Positions 54,117 to 63,372 of a stretch of 64,000 bases of DNA are shown piece by piece (within the stretch, counting starts at the first letter, position 1; every line of letters starts with the position of its first letter). The notes under the pieces were generated by a model, which made no database searches, was not told where the DNA came from, and saw nothing but the letters and a program-made list of their open reading frames with translations. Where the stretch lies: positions 106,219 to 170,218 of the forward strand of contig CBDHDM010000066.1 in NCBI GenBank assembly GCA_965261315.1, written 5' to 3'. The DNA comes from Endozoicomonas sp965261315 (lineage in GTDB: Bacteria; Pseudomonadota; Gammaproteobacteria; Pseudomonadales; Endozoicomonadaceae). A program made the position numbers and the translations under genes.

Positions 54117-56845
54117 TTATCCATTCACTACCTCATCAAAGATCCAGCAGCGTCTCGTTCTGCCGTTCATGTTGGTCTGTTTGCTCCGCATGGGTTTGTT
54201 TTCTATGTAGCGTCGGCTGACGCTGTTGGGGAACAGATGTTTCAGTTCGTTGATGTCGATCTGTTGCAGTTTGTGCTCGCCACACAGTTCGTCAAAGTCC
54301 GTCAGGTTGACGGCGATTCTGCCAGAGCCTGGCAGGTGGTTCAGAATCTCCACGTTGTAGGTGTTACCGTGCTCATGAACGGTTTTCCAGTTGAGCTTGT
54401 CATAATAATCCCAGAACTGCTGGAGCATGGGGTGTTCTGTTTGCAGGCGACGTTGCCGGTCCAGGCCGCGGCCCCAGAGGTAGCTTTCAAAATGGCTCAA
54501 CAGCATATCGGTAATTTCACCCTTGAACACCGGCTGCAGGGCGTGAGCCCAGGCCAGATCTGGGCATGGTTCTGGATGACCCTGGGGGTGAACTTGATCT
54601 GTTCCCGGTTGGCCCGTTCAATGAGTTTCCGATGGGCGCTGTCGTACTGTTGGAAATAGGCTTTCAGCAGTTCCGGCTCATGGCAGAGAATCCGGTTCCG
54701 GAAAGCGGCCATGGTTTCAATGTCTATCTCTCTGAGGCGGTGGATGGCTTTTTCCACATCGGCGTTATAGTCTTTTGCGCTCATATGAAGATGAACAAAA
54801 CGGGAGAGCAGGGCGTCTGATCCGTCAATAGTCATGTTCTGAACCACCATCACCGAACCCTTGAATGGGTCTTCATTGGTTTCCAGTCCGTGGTTTTTGA
54901 AACCGGTGCCCCGGATGGTTCCACCTTCCCATGTGGTTTTCAGCCAGTCATAGTCAAACATGCTCCGTTTTTTGGATTCATTACGGTCTCCTTCAATCAT
55001 CACCAGCGGAATATTTCCGGCTTGGGCAAACTTCCGGGCCAGTGCCCTGTCATTCATTTTCAGCGGGTCACCCCCTTCATATTTAATGACTCCCAGCAGA
55101 CGCCAGAGCAGTTTGGTCAGGGTGGTTTTACCGGTTTCACGGTCTCCGGGGATCTCCAGCAGGGCGTATCCCTCCTGTTTCTGGCGGATTTGTTCGGCAA
55201 ACAGGGAGCCGGTCCAGAATGACAGGGCAGCCAGGCCCTGATGTTCAAAGACAAAATAGAAGTCCTGATACTAGGCTGGGTCAAAGTGAGTATTGCCCCG
55301 GTGATAGATGTTGTCCTCGATCAGCTTCAGGTTGCTTTTCAGGCTGAGATTGCCAAACGCCAGGTAGCCATTCTGGTTCTTTTTGACCATTTTTCCCTGG
55401 TAATAGCCAAAATCCGGGAAGGCATAGGCGCCGGTGAATTTGTCATACCCCACAAAAGGAATCGTTCGGATCTCTTCCGGCCCCACGATGGCGTCAAACC
55501 AGGTTTCATGGAGATAATCCAGGTCGGCCTGAACACCCTTGAACCGGGCTCAGGTCACTTTACTCAGCAATGAACGTTTAAAGTTACTGGGGCAGTCGAT
55601 GTCATTGGATGAGAGCCCTGCCAGTACCTGCTGTTTTCTGCCGGGAAAGGTGACCCGGAAGAAATAGTGTTTATCTTCCGTTTGCGGGTTGATCTCCGCA
55701 TAGAGAAATTTGGGCAGACAGTTGCTGATGGCCGTGGTCTGGTAGGCGCTTTTAAACTCCTGGATACACAGCTCCGGGTTTTCGTTGGCGGTGGTATAAA
55801 GTACCTCTGAATTGGTCAGGTAGCGGCCTTTATAACCTTCCATGGCGCTGTCATCTTTCTTGTCCCGGATGGTGGATTTCCAGATCTGATGATTATGTTC
55901 AATGACCATGTATTTCTGATCGGTTTTCACATAGAGCCAGAACGCTTTTTCCACGGCAGTGGCTGCGGTGTGATAAGTTCCCCGCCAGAGTGCCTTTTTA
56001 AAATATTCATCGGTGAGGTATTCCTGCCACTCACCATCCTTTTTTTTCCGGCGTTTGCGGTAGGCTTCATCCCAGTCATCATTTCCTCTTGGGAATGCCA
56101 CCAGAACCTTTTCTCCCATATCCTGCAGCTGTTTTCTATATTCCGGTGAATGGCGGTGCCCGGCGTGATCGTTATCCAGGGCAATGACCCAGGTGATCTT
56201 TCGGCCTGCATTGCGTTTGATGAAATTGATAGGGAGGTTATTGGAACTCAAGCCGGTGATGGTCTTTTTTCCCGGAAATGACAAGGCACAGGATTTAAAG
56301 ATGCCCTCGGTAATCCATACAGTCTCCCGATCATTAATGTCCTGTTGTGATGGTGCGCAGCATTCTCCCTTGAATGGACCGACTATTTTGGCCTTCTTAC
56401 CTTTGTTGCGGCGTATATCTTCCTGATTGAGCAAGCGGGCCCAGTAACAGTCATTCGAGATCTTAAAGCGGATGGATTGAGCGGTGCTGCCATCGGCCAG
56501 CCTCATCTGTTCCTGGGAGTACCAGCCCGCCATGGCCCCGGTATTGAGGCCACGGTATTCAAGAAAGTCCCGGGCGCTGGCGTTTGGATCATCCGATGTT
56601 GCCGGGTGACGTTCAGTGAAGTTCTCAAAAAGATCCTTGTAAAAATCCCGGACATCCGTGATGGCTCCGCAGTGGTTCATCTTGGAGCAGATCAATGAAC
56701 ACGGTGATTCCCGGTAGACCCAGAGGCCATCCTCTCCGCAATGGGGACAGAGTCCATCCCGGAGATATTTTTGGCTTTTGGTGTCTTTGAATCTCAGCTG
56801 TTTGTCATCCATCAGCCGGTTCAGAATATCGGTCACCAGGCTCAT
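54117..56845 (-). pseudogene. P4-family primase/helicase (alpha-like), broken by two stops and one frameshift
   Basis: Reading from 56845: a zinc ribbon CPHCGEDGLWVYRESPCSLI then NHCG; Toprim motifs VWITEGIFKSCALSFPGKKT and WVIALDNDHAGHRH. In-frame TGA at 55550-55552 and TAG at 55271-55273 interrupt it. The helicase part has EGYALLEIPGDRETGKTTLT (Walker A GDRETGKT), MIEGDRNESKKR and NEDPFKGSVMVVQNM, then a frameshift near 54545 (HAQIW to AWAHALQPVF) and the end KGEITDMLLSHFESYLWGRG. Intact it would be about 910 residues, combining primase, helicase and origin binding as in P4 alpha. Confidence 0.82.
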
Positions 56846-57249
56846 GCTGCTGCACCGGTTTTTTCAGACTTTGCTATGCGAAGGGCTTCAGCCAGCAGGC
56901 GTTCATGCTCAAGTTGTTCTTTGGTTTTGGTCGCATCGGAACCGGAGACCCTTCTGGCCTGCAGGAGCAGGTTTTCACGGGCCCGTAATTGCGGGTTGTC
57001 TTCATAGATTCGGGCATTGATCAGGGAGGTGGGCCAGCGTTTCATATTGCCGATGATCACCGGTTCCGGAAAGTCGCCTTTTTTTATCCAGTTGTTGAGT
57101 GTGGTACGGGTGATTCTGAATCGCTGGCATACGTCATCCAGGCTCAATAATTCATCCCGGCTTATGTCGAATGTTGACGTGTCATCAGCCAGTTTCCCGA
57201 TAGCCTGGAACAGATCACTCAGGATTTCACCTATTGCATTTCGGCTCAT
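56842..57249 (-). CDS. Helix-turn-helix DNA-binding protein, excisionase/AlpA-like
   Basis: 135 residues: LLSLDDVCQRFRITRTTLNN WIKKGDFPEPVIIGNMKRWP, the MerR/AlpA-like helix-turn-helix followed by a wing (N-M-K-R-W). The C-terminal half is a charged helix (TKTKEQLEHERLLAEALRIA). Its stop overlaps the primase start by 4 bp, so they are translated together. Divergent from the repressor, as expected of a Cox-like or early regulatory protein. Confidence 0.75.
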   Translation of the reverse strand: MSRNAIGEILSDLFQAIGKLADDTSTFDISRDELLSLDDVCQRFRITRTTLNNWIKKGDFPEPVIIGNMKRWPTSLINARIYEDNPQLRARENLLLQARRVSGSDATKTKEQLEHERLLAEALRIAKSEKTGAAA

Positions 57250-57303
57250 TTTTATGCACTTTAGTCTAAGAAAGTATTCCGATAGTGGTTGGTAACTGTT
57301 AAA

Positions 57304-57410
57304 AATATGCGCAAGCGCCTATTATTTGGCGTTAGCGTTATAAATACCGCCAAATATGTGTAAATATGCATAATTTTGGTGATTATTTTTTGGTCAATGC
57401 AAATATGGAT
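57304..57410. promoter_or_regulatory. Putative divergent operator region of the prophage
   Basis: TATTTGGCG (57323-57331) and CGCCAAATA (57348-57356) form a 9-bp inverted repeat separated by 16 bp. AAATATG recurs near 57304, 57352, 57361 and 57400. The region lies between the repressor and the early operon, the usual place for CI/Cox binding sites. Binding is inferred only. Confidence 0.55.
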
Positions 57411-57977
57411 AAAGGTATGCAGAAAGGTCTAGCTGGCCGAATCGCTGAGGTTCGTGACCGATTGGGGGGGACCCGAAATCTCACCGAAGCTACGGGGATA
57501 AGCCAGAGTTATCTCTCCCGGTTGATGAATGGGGTGAATGATAATCCCGGTAGTTTACAGCTGATACGTATTGCTCAGGCCGGTAATGTTTCGGTGGACT
57601 ATTTACTGACGGGCGCTGGTGCCGAGGAGCGTTTGGCGGACTCGATAGCGGATATTGATGGTTTGAATCCGCTCTATTTTGACCGGTCTCTGTTGAGCAA
57701 TCTCGGCGTCAATGCTGCTGAGTGTCGTACGTTTACCGTTCAAAATGATGCACTGAAAGTGTATCAGCCCCGTGATCTGTTGCTGGTTCATTTAAAGTGT
57801 CAAATGGGGGATGGTGTTTATCTGGTTGATTTCGGGGGCGGGCCTTCAGTTCGTCGATTGGCATGGCTGCCCGGTGGCTTGGTGGATGTGATCAGTGATA
57901 ACTATGGTTCCCATAAAATCCCTGTAGAGGATCTGAGCATTATTGGCCGAGTGGTTTGGGCCGGGATCAAACAATAA
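57366..57977 (+). CDS. Phage repressor with HTH and degenerate S24-like domain
   Basis: 203 residues. The HTH_XRE domain RLGGTRNLTEATGISQSYLS RLMNGVNDNPGSLQLIRIAQ is clear. The C-terminal half has an S24/LexA-like fold (PRDLLLVHLKCQMGDGVYLV, LAWLPGGLVDVISDNYGSHK, DLSIIGRVVWAG). The catalytic serine position (family GDSMEP) reads NDALKVYQ, and the lysine position (family VKRL) reads VRRL, so neither catalytic residue is present. It should not self-cleave. The start could be MQKGL at 57417, which gives a more usual N-terminus. Confidence 0.82.
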   Translation: MHNFGDYFLVNANMDKGMQKGLAGRIAEVRDRLGGTRNLTEATGISQSYLSRLMNGVNDNPGSLQLIRIAQAGNVSVDYLLTGAGAEERLADSIADIDGLNPLYFDRSLLSNLGVNAAECRTFTVQNDALKVYQPRDLLLVHLKCQMGDGVYLVDFGGGPSVRRLAWLPGGLVDVISDNYGSHKIPVEDLSIIGRVVWAGIKQ

Positions 57978-58462
57978 ATTCAGGGAATGAAGCATGGCCA
58001 GAAGTTTGTATGAAAAATGCCGTGGGAAATACATGGGCTTGTTTCCCCCGGAAGGCGGTTGGCAGAATGGGCGAAAAGGTATCCGGCGGACGTTGTGCTC
58101 TATTGCTGAGCTGGAGCATTTGACCGATCTGGAAAGGAGCCTCCGTTTAACAGAGCTGTATTCCAACATGAAATGCTGGATTACGATGAAACCAAATACA
58201 ATGTGTTTCAGCGGTATCTTAACACCCAGGCAAAATATCGGGGGCGGTTATTGGCAGATACCACAAAACATACGCATGCCCGCCATTTGAAAAACTTTTT
58301 ATTGTTCTGCCGGGATAAACAGATTATTGATTCACTGCACCGGATTAAAATGCCAAAGCTCCCCAAAAAGGATATGCGTACTTTGGCACTGGATGATCTT
58401 GATCGTCTGGAAAGGTATTTGATTACCAATCTGGAAATGGCTGAAAGGGCATGTGATTCAAG

Positions 58463-59659
58463 GTAACTGCTCATATTTAACTGGCAAGACAAGCCTGCCA
58501 GATCAAAAAAAGAGCTTCTGGTTTTCCCGTATACTTCCCGCATGCATCTGCCAGTCCATCTTCTTTCCGGTAAAGACGGTGAACAATATGCAGATCGAGA
58601 AGCTCTCCGAAGACAATGAGAAACTCCGGGCAGAACTCCGGCACCTGAAAAAGCAGAAGGGCAAACCCAAAATAAGACCTAATGTGCCCGATCAAACCGA
58701 TCAGGGTGAAACCCCGTCAGAAGAAGATGCCGAAGCTCAAGGCTCCACTCAGAATAACAGCGGCCCTCCTCCCAAGGGTAAGCGGCCAAAACGGCAAAAT
58801 CCCGGTGAAACAGCGTCACCTCCCATTACGGTTGATCGTGAAGAGATCTGCAAAGTTCCCAACCCACAGGAAGGCTGGCGGTTCAAGGGCTTCTATGATT
58901 CCCTTCATACTGAGATGGTTGTCGAATTTGTCACGACTCTTTACAGGCGTGAGTACTATCTGACACCTGAAGGAATAGTGTCAGCATCTCTACCAGAACA
59001 TGTTAAAGCAAGAGTCGGATCAACTTTCTAACCCGACTGCAGGGGAAAGAATGCTGTTATTTGCTTGATTCTGTGGCTATTGATTATATGAAACAGGTCA
59101 AGATGGCAGGGAAATGGGTAAAAGCCCTCTCTGCCAGCGACGAACAGACCTTTAATTCATTAGAAGAATGGGAAACCTTCCTTGATCATCTTGGCCTGAC
59201 CGCTGTTCAGCAAAGACGCTGGGCAACAGAAGGCGTGTTGAAAGCAGTACTGGTTAAGAAGCAGCAAATAAAGCGAGATTTTAACCACTGGGTAACAACC
59301 CGGGTTGATTATCCTGACTTGCAAACGGTATTGGGGAAGCTGATGGTTGTCAGGGAGGAGCTGTTACTGGTTCTTGAATACCCGTGGCTACCGTTACATA
59401 ACAACCTGATGGAAAGGCAGATCAGGGAGTACGTGAAAAGGCGAAAAGTCAGCGGTGGAACCCGCAGTGACCTTGGCCAAATGTGCCGTGATACTTTTGC
59501 CAGCCTGAAAAAGACCTGTAAGCAGCATGGGATTTCGTTTGCCAAATATCTGAAAGACAGGCTTTCTGGAACAAACCTGTTACCTCGTCTAAAAGATCTG
59601 GTACTGCAAGCATCAGGTCATCAGGAAACTGTTATTGCCAGTTAAATATGAGCAGTTAC
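58463..59659 (+). mobile_element. IS66-like element remnant with intact ends, inside integrase
   Basis: Perfect inverted termini of about 25 bp start GTAACTGCTCATATTTAACT at 58463 and, inverted, end at 59659. Size is 1.2 kb, shorter than a full IS66-type element, because part of the transposase is gone. No 8-bp target duplication is seen, which fits an IS-driven adjacent deletion of integrase sequence. Confidence 0.85.
58588..59645 (+). pseudogene. IS66-related transposase, internally deleted
   Basis: First part from MQIEKLSEDNEKLRAELRHL (leucine-zipper-like), linker, then DREEICKVPNPQEGWRFKGF and EYYLTPEGIVSASLPEHVKA, the IS66 zinc/N-terminal region ending at a stop at 59031. The second part from 59061 (MLDSVAIDYMKQVKMAGKWV) ends in the C-terminal catalytic segment PLHNNLMERQIREYVKRRKV, SGGTRSDLGQMCRDTFASLK. 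About 130 middle residues including catalytic Asp positions are lost, so it is inactive. Confidence 0.78.
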
Positions 59660-60042
59660 GGGAAATGGAGAACCATGGTTTTTTGATCAGGGTGAAATAT
59701 CCAAGCTGGCTACAAAGATATTCAGGGAATTGAATTTGCCTTCAGTTAAACCTTTTCACTGGGGAATGAGGGCGACAATGATTACTGAACTTTTGTTGTC
59801 AGGCTGTAGTCCAGCTGTTCAGGAATTAGCCGATCATGATAATATTGAGACCACGATGCTCTACTTGAACCGGCGAAAAATCCAGCAGAAAAATGCGGTG
59901 GACAGCATCTCCGAACTCCGCAAAAATCGGCCTCAACCAGACTCGAAAGTGACGGAATTTGTGTATAATCGGCGTCCAGAGGCTTGACAGAATTTTATAA
60001 ATCCTTATAGTGTGCGGCCTAGACAAGTGTCACTTAGGAATG

Positions 60043-60087
60043 CTTCTAAGAGAATGGTCGCAGGTTCGAATCCTGCTGGGTGCGCCA
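60043..60087 (+). other. 3' half of tRNA-Arg(UCU), right prophage attachment site
   Basis: CTTCTAAG (anticodon TCT loop) then GGTCGCAGGTTCGAATCCTG and CTGGGTGCGCCA match the anticodon stem, T-arm and acceptor 3' half of tRNA-Arg(UCU), the argU type. The 5' side (GTGCGGCCTAGAC...) does not pair with it. Crossover at the anticodon loop is common for phage integrases. The 5' half or an intact copy is not in the window. Confidence 0.75.
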
Positions 60088-60163
60088 TTTTTAAAGATGG
60101 CTATTCATTCTGAATCGGGCTTGATTCTTTGGTTTATTTTGAATAGTCTCTCGGTCGTTTACT

Positions 60164-60240
60164 GGTGGGCGTAGCTCAGTCGGCAGAGCTCCGGATTGTG
60201 ATTCCGGCGGTCGAGGGTTCGAGCCCCTTCGCCCACCCCA
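60164..60240 (+). tRNA. tRNA-His(GUG)
   Basis: 77 nt including the extra 5' G. D-arm GTAGCTCAGTCGGCAGAGC, anticodon loop GATTGTGATTC (GTG), T-arm GGGTTCGAGCCCC and encoded CCA. Very like hisR. In gammaproteobacteria it is typically in an operon Arg-His-Leu-Pro. Confidence 0.97.
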
Positions 60241-60317
60241 GTTTGACAGATGCCCGGATTGGATTCCTGGGTGTCTGAAAAAAGCAGTGTTTTGCGTGCT
60301 TCGTAGAAGTGCTGTGA

Positions 60318-60402
60318 GCGGATGTGGTGGAATTGGTAGACACGCTGGTTTTAGGTACCAGTGCCGAAAGGCGTGAGAGTTCGAGTCTCTCCATCCGCAC
60401 CA
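60318..60402 (+). tRNA. tRNA-Leu(UAG)
   Basis: 85-nt class II tRNA: GCGGATGTGGTGGAATTGGT at the 5' end, anticodon loop TTTTAGGTA (TAG), long variable arm TGCCGAAAGGCG, T-loop GAGTTCGAGTCTC and CCA. A terminator follows within 10 bp. Confidence 0.96.
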
Positions 60403-60408
60403 ATCATT

Positions 60409-60438
60409 AACGGGGATAAGCATGCTTATCCCCGTTTT
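60409..60438 (+). terminator. Terminator of the tRNA-His-Leu transcript
   Basis: AACGGGGATAAGC, AT, GCTTATCCCCGTTTTTG: a long perfect stem with a T-run, an intrinsic terminator. The 358-bp gap from here to tig (60439-60796) contains no feature that I can support. Confidence 0.85.
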
Positions 60439-60796
60439 TGTATGTTTCATCCAAAGAAACTGCCCTGATGGGGGCGTATGGACCCACTAGTCCTTGGCTT
60501 CGGAGAAACGTATATGAATTACAGGTGTCAAAAGCTGAGCCAGGGCTGCTGTGTTTCGGGTCTCTCGAATGTGCTTTTTTATATAACGCCTGTCCAATTC
60601 GTTGGTTTTTACCGGAGAAAAGTGAGAGTGGCTCGAATCCTGTAGGGATTTGGAATGTCTGAAATAAAGAGAGTTCCTTTGCCTTGCCTGGATCTGATGT
60701 GGCAGAACGTGTGTTTGTGCATATTCTGGGTACATTTACTAGTCTATGCGCCTTTTGGCCCATTGTTTACACAGGTTTTGGTGTTGAGGATCAAAA

Positions 60797-62140
60797 ATGC
60801 AAGTCTCCCTTGAAACAACTTCCGGTATTGAGCGCAAGCTGACAATCACTCTGCCGGTTGCAGACATCGATGGTGAAGTCAATAAGCGTCTTCAGGATCT
60901 GTCTCGACGCGTGCGTCTGGATGGCTTCCGTCCTGGCAAAATTCCAATGAAAGTGGTTAAGCGTCGCTACGGTGCTGGAGCCAGACAGGAAGTACTCGGT
61001 GAGATGATGCAGTCTTCCTTTGTTGAAGCGATCCAGGAGCAGAAGCTGAATCCTGCTGGCGCACCTTCTGTTGAAGCCAAGTCTGACAACGATGAAGGTT
61101 TTACCTTTATTGCTACCTTTGAAATCTACCCTGAAATCGCTCTGAATGAGTTTAACGGCATTGCTGTTGAGCGTCCGGTTGCTGATGTTCAGGAGTCTGA
61201 TATCGATGAAATGATCGAGACTTTGCGCAAGCAGGGCACTTCTTTTGAAGATGTTGAGCGTGCTGCCGAGCTGGGCGATTGTGTCACCTTTGATTATGTT
61301 GGCACTAAAGACGGTGAAGCTTTCGAAGGTGGTAGCGCAGAAAACGCTACTCTGGAACTGGGTTCTGGTCGAATGATTCCAGGCTTTGAAGATGGTCTGG
61401 TTGGTGTGTCTGCTGGTGAAGAGACAGTGCTTTCCCTGACTTTCCCTGAAGATTACCAGGCAGAAGAGCTGGCTGGTCAGTCCGTTGAGTTTGCCTGCAA
61501 AGTACACAAAGTAGCTGGGCCTGCTCTGCCTGAACTGAATGATGAATTCTTTGCGCGCTTTGGTGTAACCGAAGGTGGTCTGGAAGACTTCCGTAAAGAA
61601 GTGTCCAAGAATATGGAGCGTGAGCTTCGTCAGGCTGTCAAGAACAAGGTCAAGAACCAGGTGATGGACGGTCTGTTGAAGATTCATGAGGTGGAAGTGC
61701 CTTCTGCTCTGACTTCTCAGGAAATTGATCGTATGCGTGAGCAGGCTGTTCAGCAGTTTGGTGGTATGAAGGGTGGATTTGACCCTAAGCAGCTGCCTGC
61801 AGAACTGTTTGAAGCGGATGCGAAAAAGCGTGTTGCTCTTGGTCTGTTGATTGGTGAAGTGGTTAAGCAGCGTGAAGTCAAGGTTGATGATGAGCGCGTA
61901 CGTGCCATGATCGAAGAGATGGCCTCTGCTTACCAGGAACCTCAGCAGGTGATTGACTGGTACTACAGCAATGATGAGCAGCTGTCCCAGATCAAGTATG
62001 TTGTTCTGGAAGAGCAGGTAGTAGATACTATTCTGGAAGCGGCTCAGGTTTCAGAAAAGACATGCAGCTATCAGGAAGCGATTAAGCCTGCTGAGCGCGC
62101 TGTTGAAGCTGAAGAGGCAGAACAGGAAGAGACTGCCTGA
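60797..62140 (+). CDS. tig: Trigger factor (ribosome-bound chaperone, FKBP-type PPIase)
   Basis: 447 residues; E. coli Tig is 432. The ribosome-docking loop RVRLDGFRPGKIPMKVVKRR (GFRxGKxP) is at residues 40-60. The PPIase domain (AELGDCVTFDYVGTKDGEAF, GSGRMIPGFEDGLVGVSAGE, LTFPEDYQAEELAG) is at about 155-250. The C-terminal chaperone domain runs from FARFGVTEGGLEDFRKEVSK. It ends in a Glu-rich tail (EAEEAEQEETA). GAGGAT precedes the ATG. First gene of the tig-clpP-clpX set. Confidence 0.97.
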   Translation: MQVSLETTSGIERKLTITLPVADIDGEVNKRLQDLSRRVRLDGFRPGKIPMKVVKRRYGAGARQEVLGEMMQSSFVEAIQEQKLNPAGAPSVEAKSDNDEGFTFIATFEIYPEIALNEFNGIAVERPVADVQESDIDEMIETLRKQGTSFEDVERAAELGDCVTFDYVGTKDGEAFEGGSAENATLELGSGRMIPGFEDGLVGVSAGEETVLSLTFPEDYQAEELAGQSVEFACKVHKVAGPALPELNDEFFARFGVTEGGLEDFRKEVSKNMERELRQAVKNKVKNQVMDGLLKIHEVEVPSALTSQEIDRMREQAVQQFGGMKGGFDPKQLPAELFEADAKKRVALGLLIGEVVKQREVKVDDERVRAMIEEMASAYQEPQQVIDWYYSNDEQLSQIKYVVLEEQVVDTILEAAQVSEKTCSYQEAIKPAERAVEAEEAEQEETA

Positions 62141-62332
62141 TCCCGCTTGTAGAAGGCTCTTTTTGAAGAGCGAGTGGAAGGGGTGGCTGATTTATCGGCT
62201 ACCTGACAAAGCAGCTAAGGTTTTACTGGCTACGGTCGTTTTAATCTGGTATGCAAGCGACTCATCTGTCACTTTCTCATAACTGGCAGAGCGGTCGCTT
62301 TTCTTCGACTTGGCAAGGAGTTAAGACAGGAT

Positions 62333-62983
62333 ATGTCTAATCTGATAGACCCGCACGCCGTGGCAATCACCAACTCAGGACTGGTACCTATTGTTGTTGA
62401 ACAATCGGCCAGAGGTGAGCGCTCTTACGATATCTATTCCCGCCTCCTTAAAGAGCGAGTGATCTTCCTGGTAGGTCAGGTTGAAGATCATATGGCCAAT
62501 CTGGTGGTTGCTCAGCTGTTGTTCCTTGAATCCGAAAATCCGGACAAGGATATCCATCTATACATCAATTCACCGGGTGGGTCGGTAACTGCCGGTATGT
62601 CAATTTATGACACTATGCAGTTTATCAAGCCTGATGTTTCTACCATGTGCATTGGTCAGGCTGCCAGTATGGGGGCGTTGCTTCTGGCAGGTGGTGCTGC
62701 TGGCAAGCGTTACTGTTTGCCTCATTCCAGGGTGATGATTCACCAGCCTCTGGGTGGATTCCAGGGACAGGCATCTGATATTGAAATTCATGCCCGTGAG
62801 ATCCTGAGCATTCGTAGTAAGTTGAACCATGTTCTGGCTCATCATACCGGCCAGCCTCTTGAAATTATTGAGCGTGATACTGATCGTGACAACTTTATGA
62901 ATGGCGATGAGGCTGTTGAGTATGGCCTGATTGATCAGGTTATGAGTCGTCGTGGTGAAGGCGGTAAGAAAGACAAAGAATAA
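62333..62983 (+). CDS. clpP: ATP-dependent Clp protease proteolytic subunit
   Basis: 216 residues. The catalytic triad is visible: Ser in GQAASMGALLLAGG, His in LPHSRVMIHQPLGG, Asp in IERDTDRDNFM. NLVVAQLLFLESENPDKDIH and INSPGGSVTAG (substrate and oxyanion loops) are standard. It forms the barrel partner of ClpX. Its start is preceded by AAGGAG. Located between tig and clpX. Confidence 0.98.
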   Translation: MSNLIDPHAVAITNSGLVPIVVEQSARGERSYDIYSRLLKERVIFLVGQVEDHMANLVVAQLLFLESENPDKDIHLYINSPGGSVTAGMSIYDTMQFIKPDVSTMCIGQAASMGALLLAGGAAGKRYCLPHSRVMIHQPLGGFQGQASDIEIHAREILSIRSKLNHVLAHHTGQPLEIIERDTDRDNFMNGDEAVEYGLIDQVMSRRGEGGKKDKE

Positions 62984-63035
62984 GCTGAGAAGCTATCCTT
63001 TGTGATCTCCAGCGAGATGCTATCCTGCAATCAGT

Positions 63036-63066
63036 GAAAATAGCCCATCGGTTGTGTGCTATTTTC
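63036..63066 (+). terminator. Possible attenuator or terminator hairpin after clpP
   Basis: GAAAATAGC, 13-nt loop, GCTATTTTC: a perfect 9-bp stem 52 bp after the clpP stop, but without a T-run beyond TTTTC. The rest of the 389-bp clpP-clpX gap shows one further short inverted repeat (ACATGCCT/AGGCATGT, near 63239-63273). Confidence 0.4.
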
Positions 63067-63372
63067 ATTGTTAAATGGCGCCTGCAGGTTGATTTTTATC
63101 CGAAGTCGTTGAACACTAACTCATTGGTTGGGTTCTCTTGATATATTGAGGGCTCTATCAGAATAGCTTTCCAGAAGTATGCATGGTCCTGGATGGTCAG
63201 GGCATAAATTCTGGTATCACGCGGATCAAGCACTTGAAAACATGCCTCGATGCCTGCATCTTATCAGGCATGTAATCGTGAATCATGGAGTGGGCTTTGA
63301 TCAGATTGACTGATAGGTCTATTTTCATTGACAAGTGCAGGGCAGGCATTGTCCGTATAACAGGGTAATCGA

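Larger units (their letters stand above)
57994..59987 (+). pseudogene. Phage tyrosine integrase, frameshifted and interrupted by an IS66-like element
   Basis: First part MARSLYEKCRGKYMGLFPPE to TDLERSLRLTELYSNM; the frame slips near 58168 and continues YDETKYNVFQRYLNTQAKYR and LKNFLLFCRDKQIIDSLHRI, the core-binding domain. It stops at the IS at 58463. After the IS (59660-59987) the C-terminal box resumes: EISKLATKIFRELNLPSVKP, FHWGMRATMITELLLSGCSP, VQELADHDNIETTMLYLNRR, with the H-x-x-R, the H of LADHDN and the catalytic Tyr in MLYL. About 110 catalytic-domain residues between are missing. The prophage cannot excise by this enzyme. Confidence 0.85.
36376..60087. mobile_element. Decayed P2-like prophage with a P4-like replication module, integrated in tRNA-Arg(UCU)
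   Basis: Head and terminase genes in P2 order (Q, P plus strand; O, N, M, L minus strand) at 38.4-45.1 kb; lysis and tail start at 36.4-38.4 kb; accessory and toxin-antitoxin genes at 45.1-54 kb; primase, excisionase-like, repressor and integrase at 54.1-60 kb. The right end is a tRNA-Arg 3' half (60043-60087). The left attachment site and most tail genes are missing, replaced by IS1182. Integrase, terminase, capsid and primase are disrupted, so it should be unable to excise or package alone. Confidence 0.85.

Noticed and set aside
42685..55552. Recoded stop codons (TAG or TGA sense) in the prophage
   Set aside because: Both TAG and TGA interrupt genes, frameshifts and insertions occur beside them, core genes use normal stops and no suppressor tRNA is seen. 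Decay is simpler.
60001..60087. A functional tRNA upstream of tRNA-His
   Set aside because: Only the anticodon-to-3' half matches tRNA-Arg. The upstream bases do not form the acceptor, D-arm or anticodon 5' strands.
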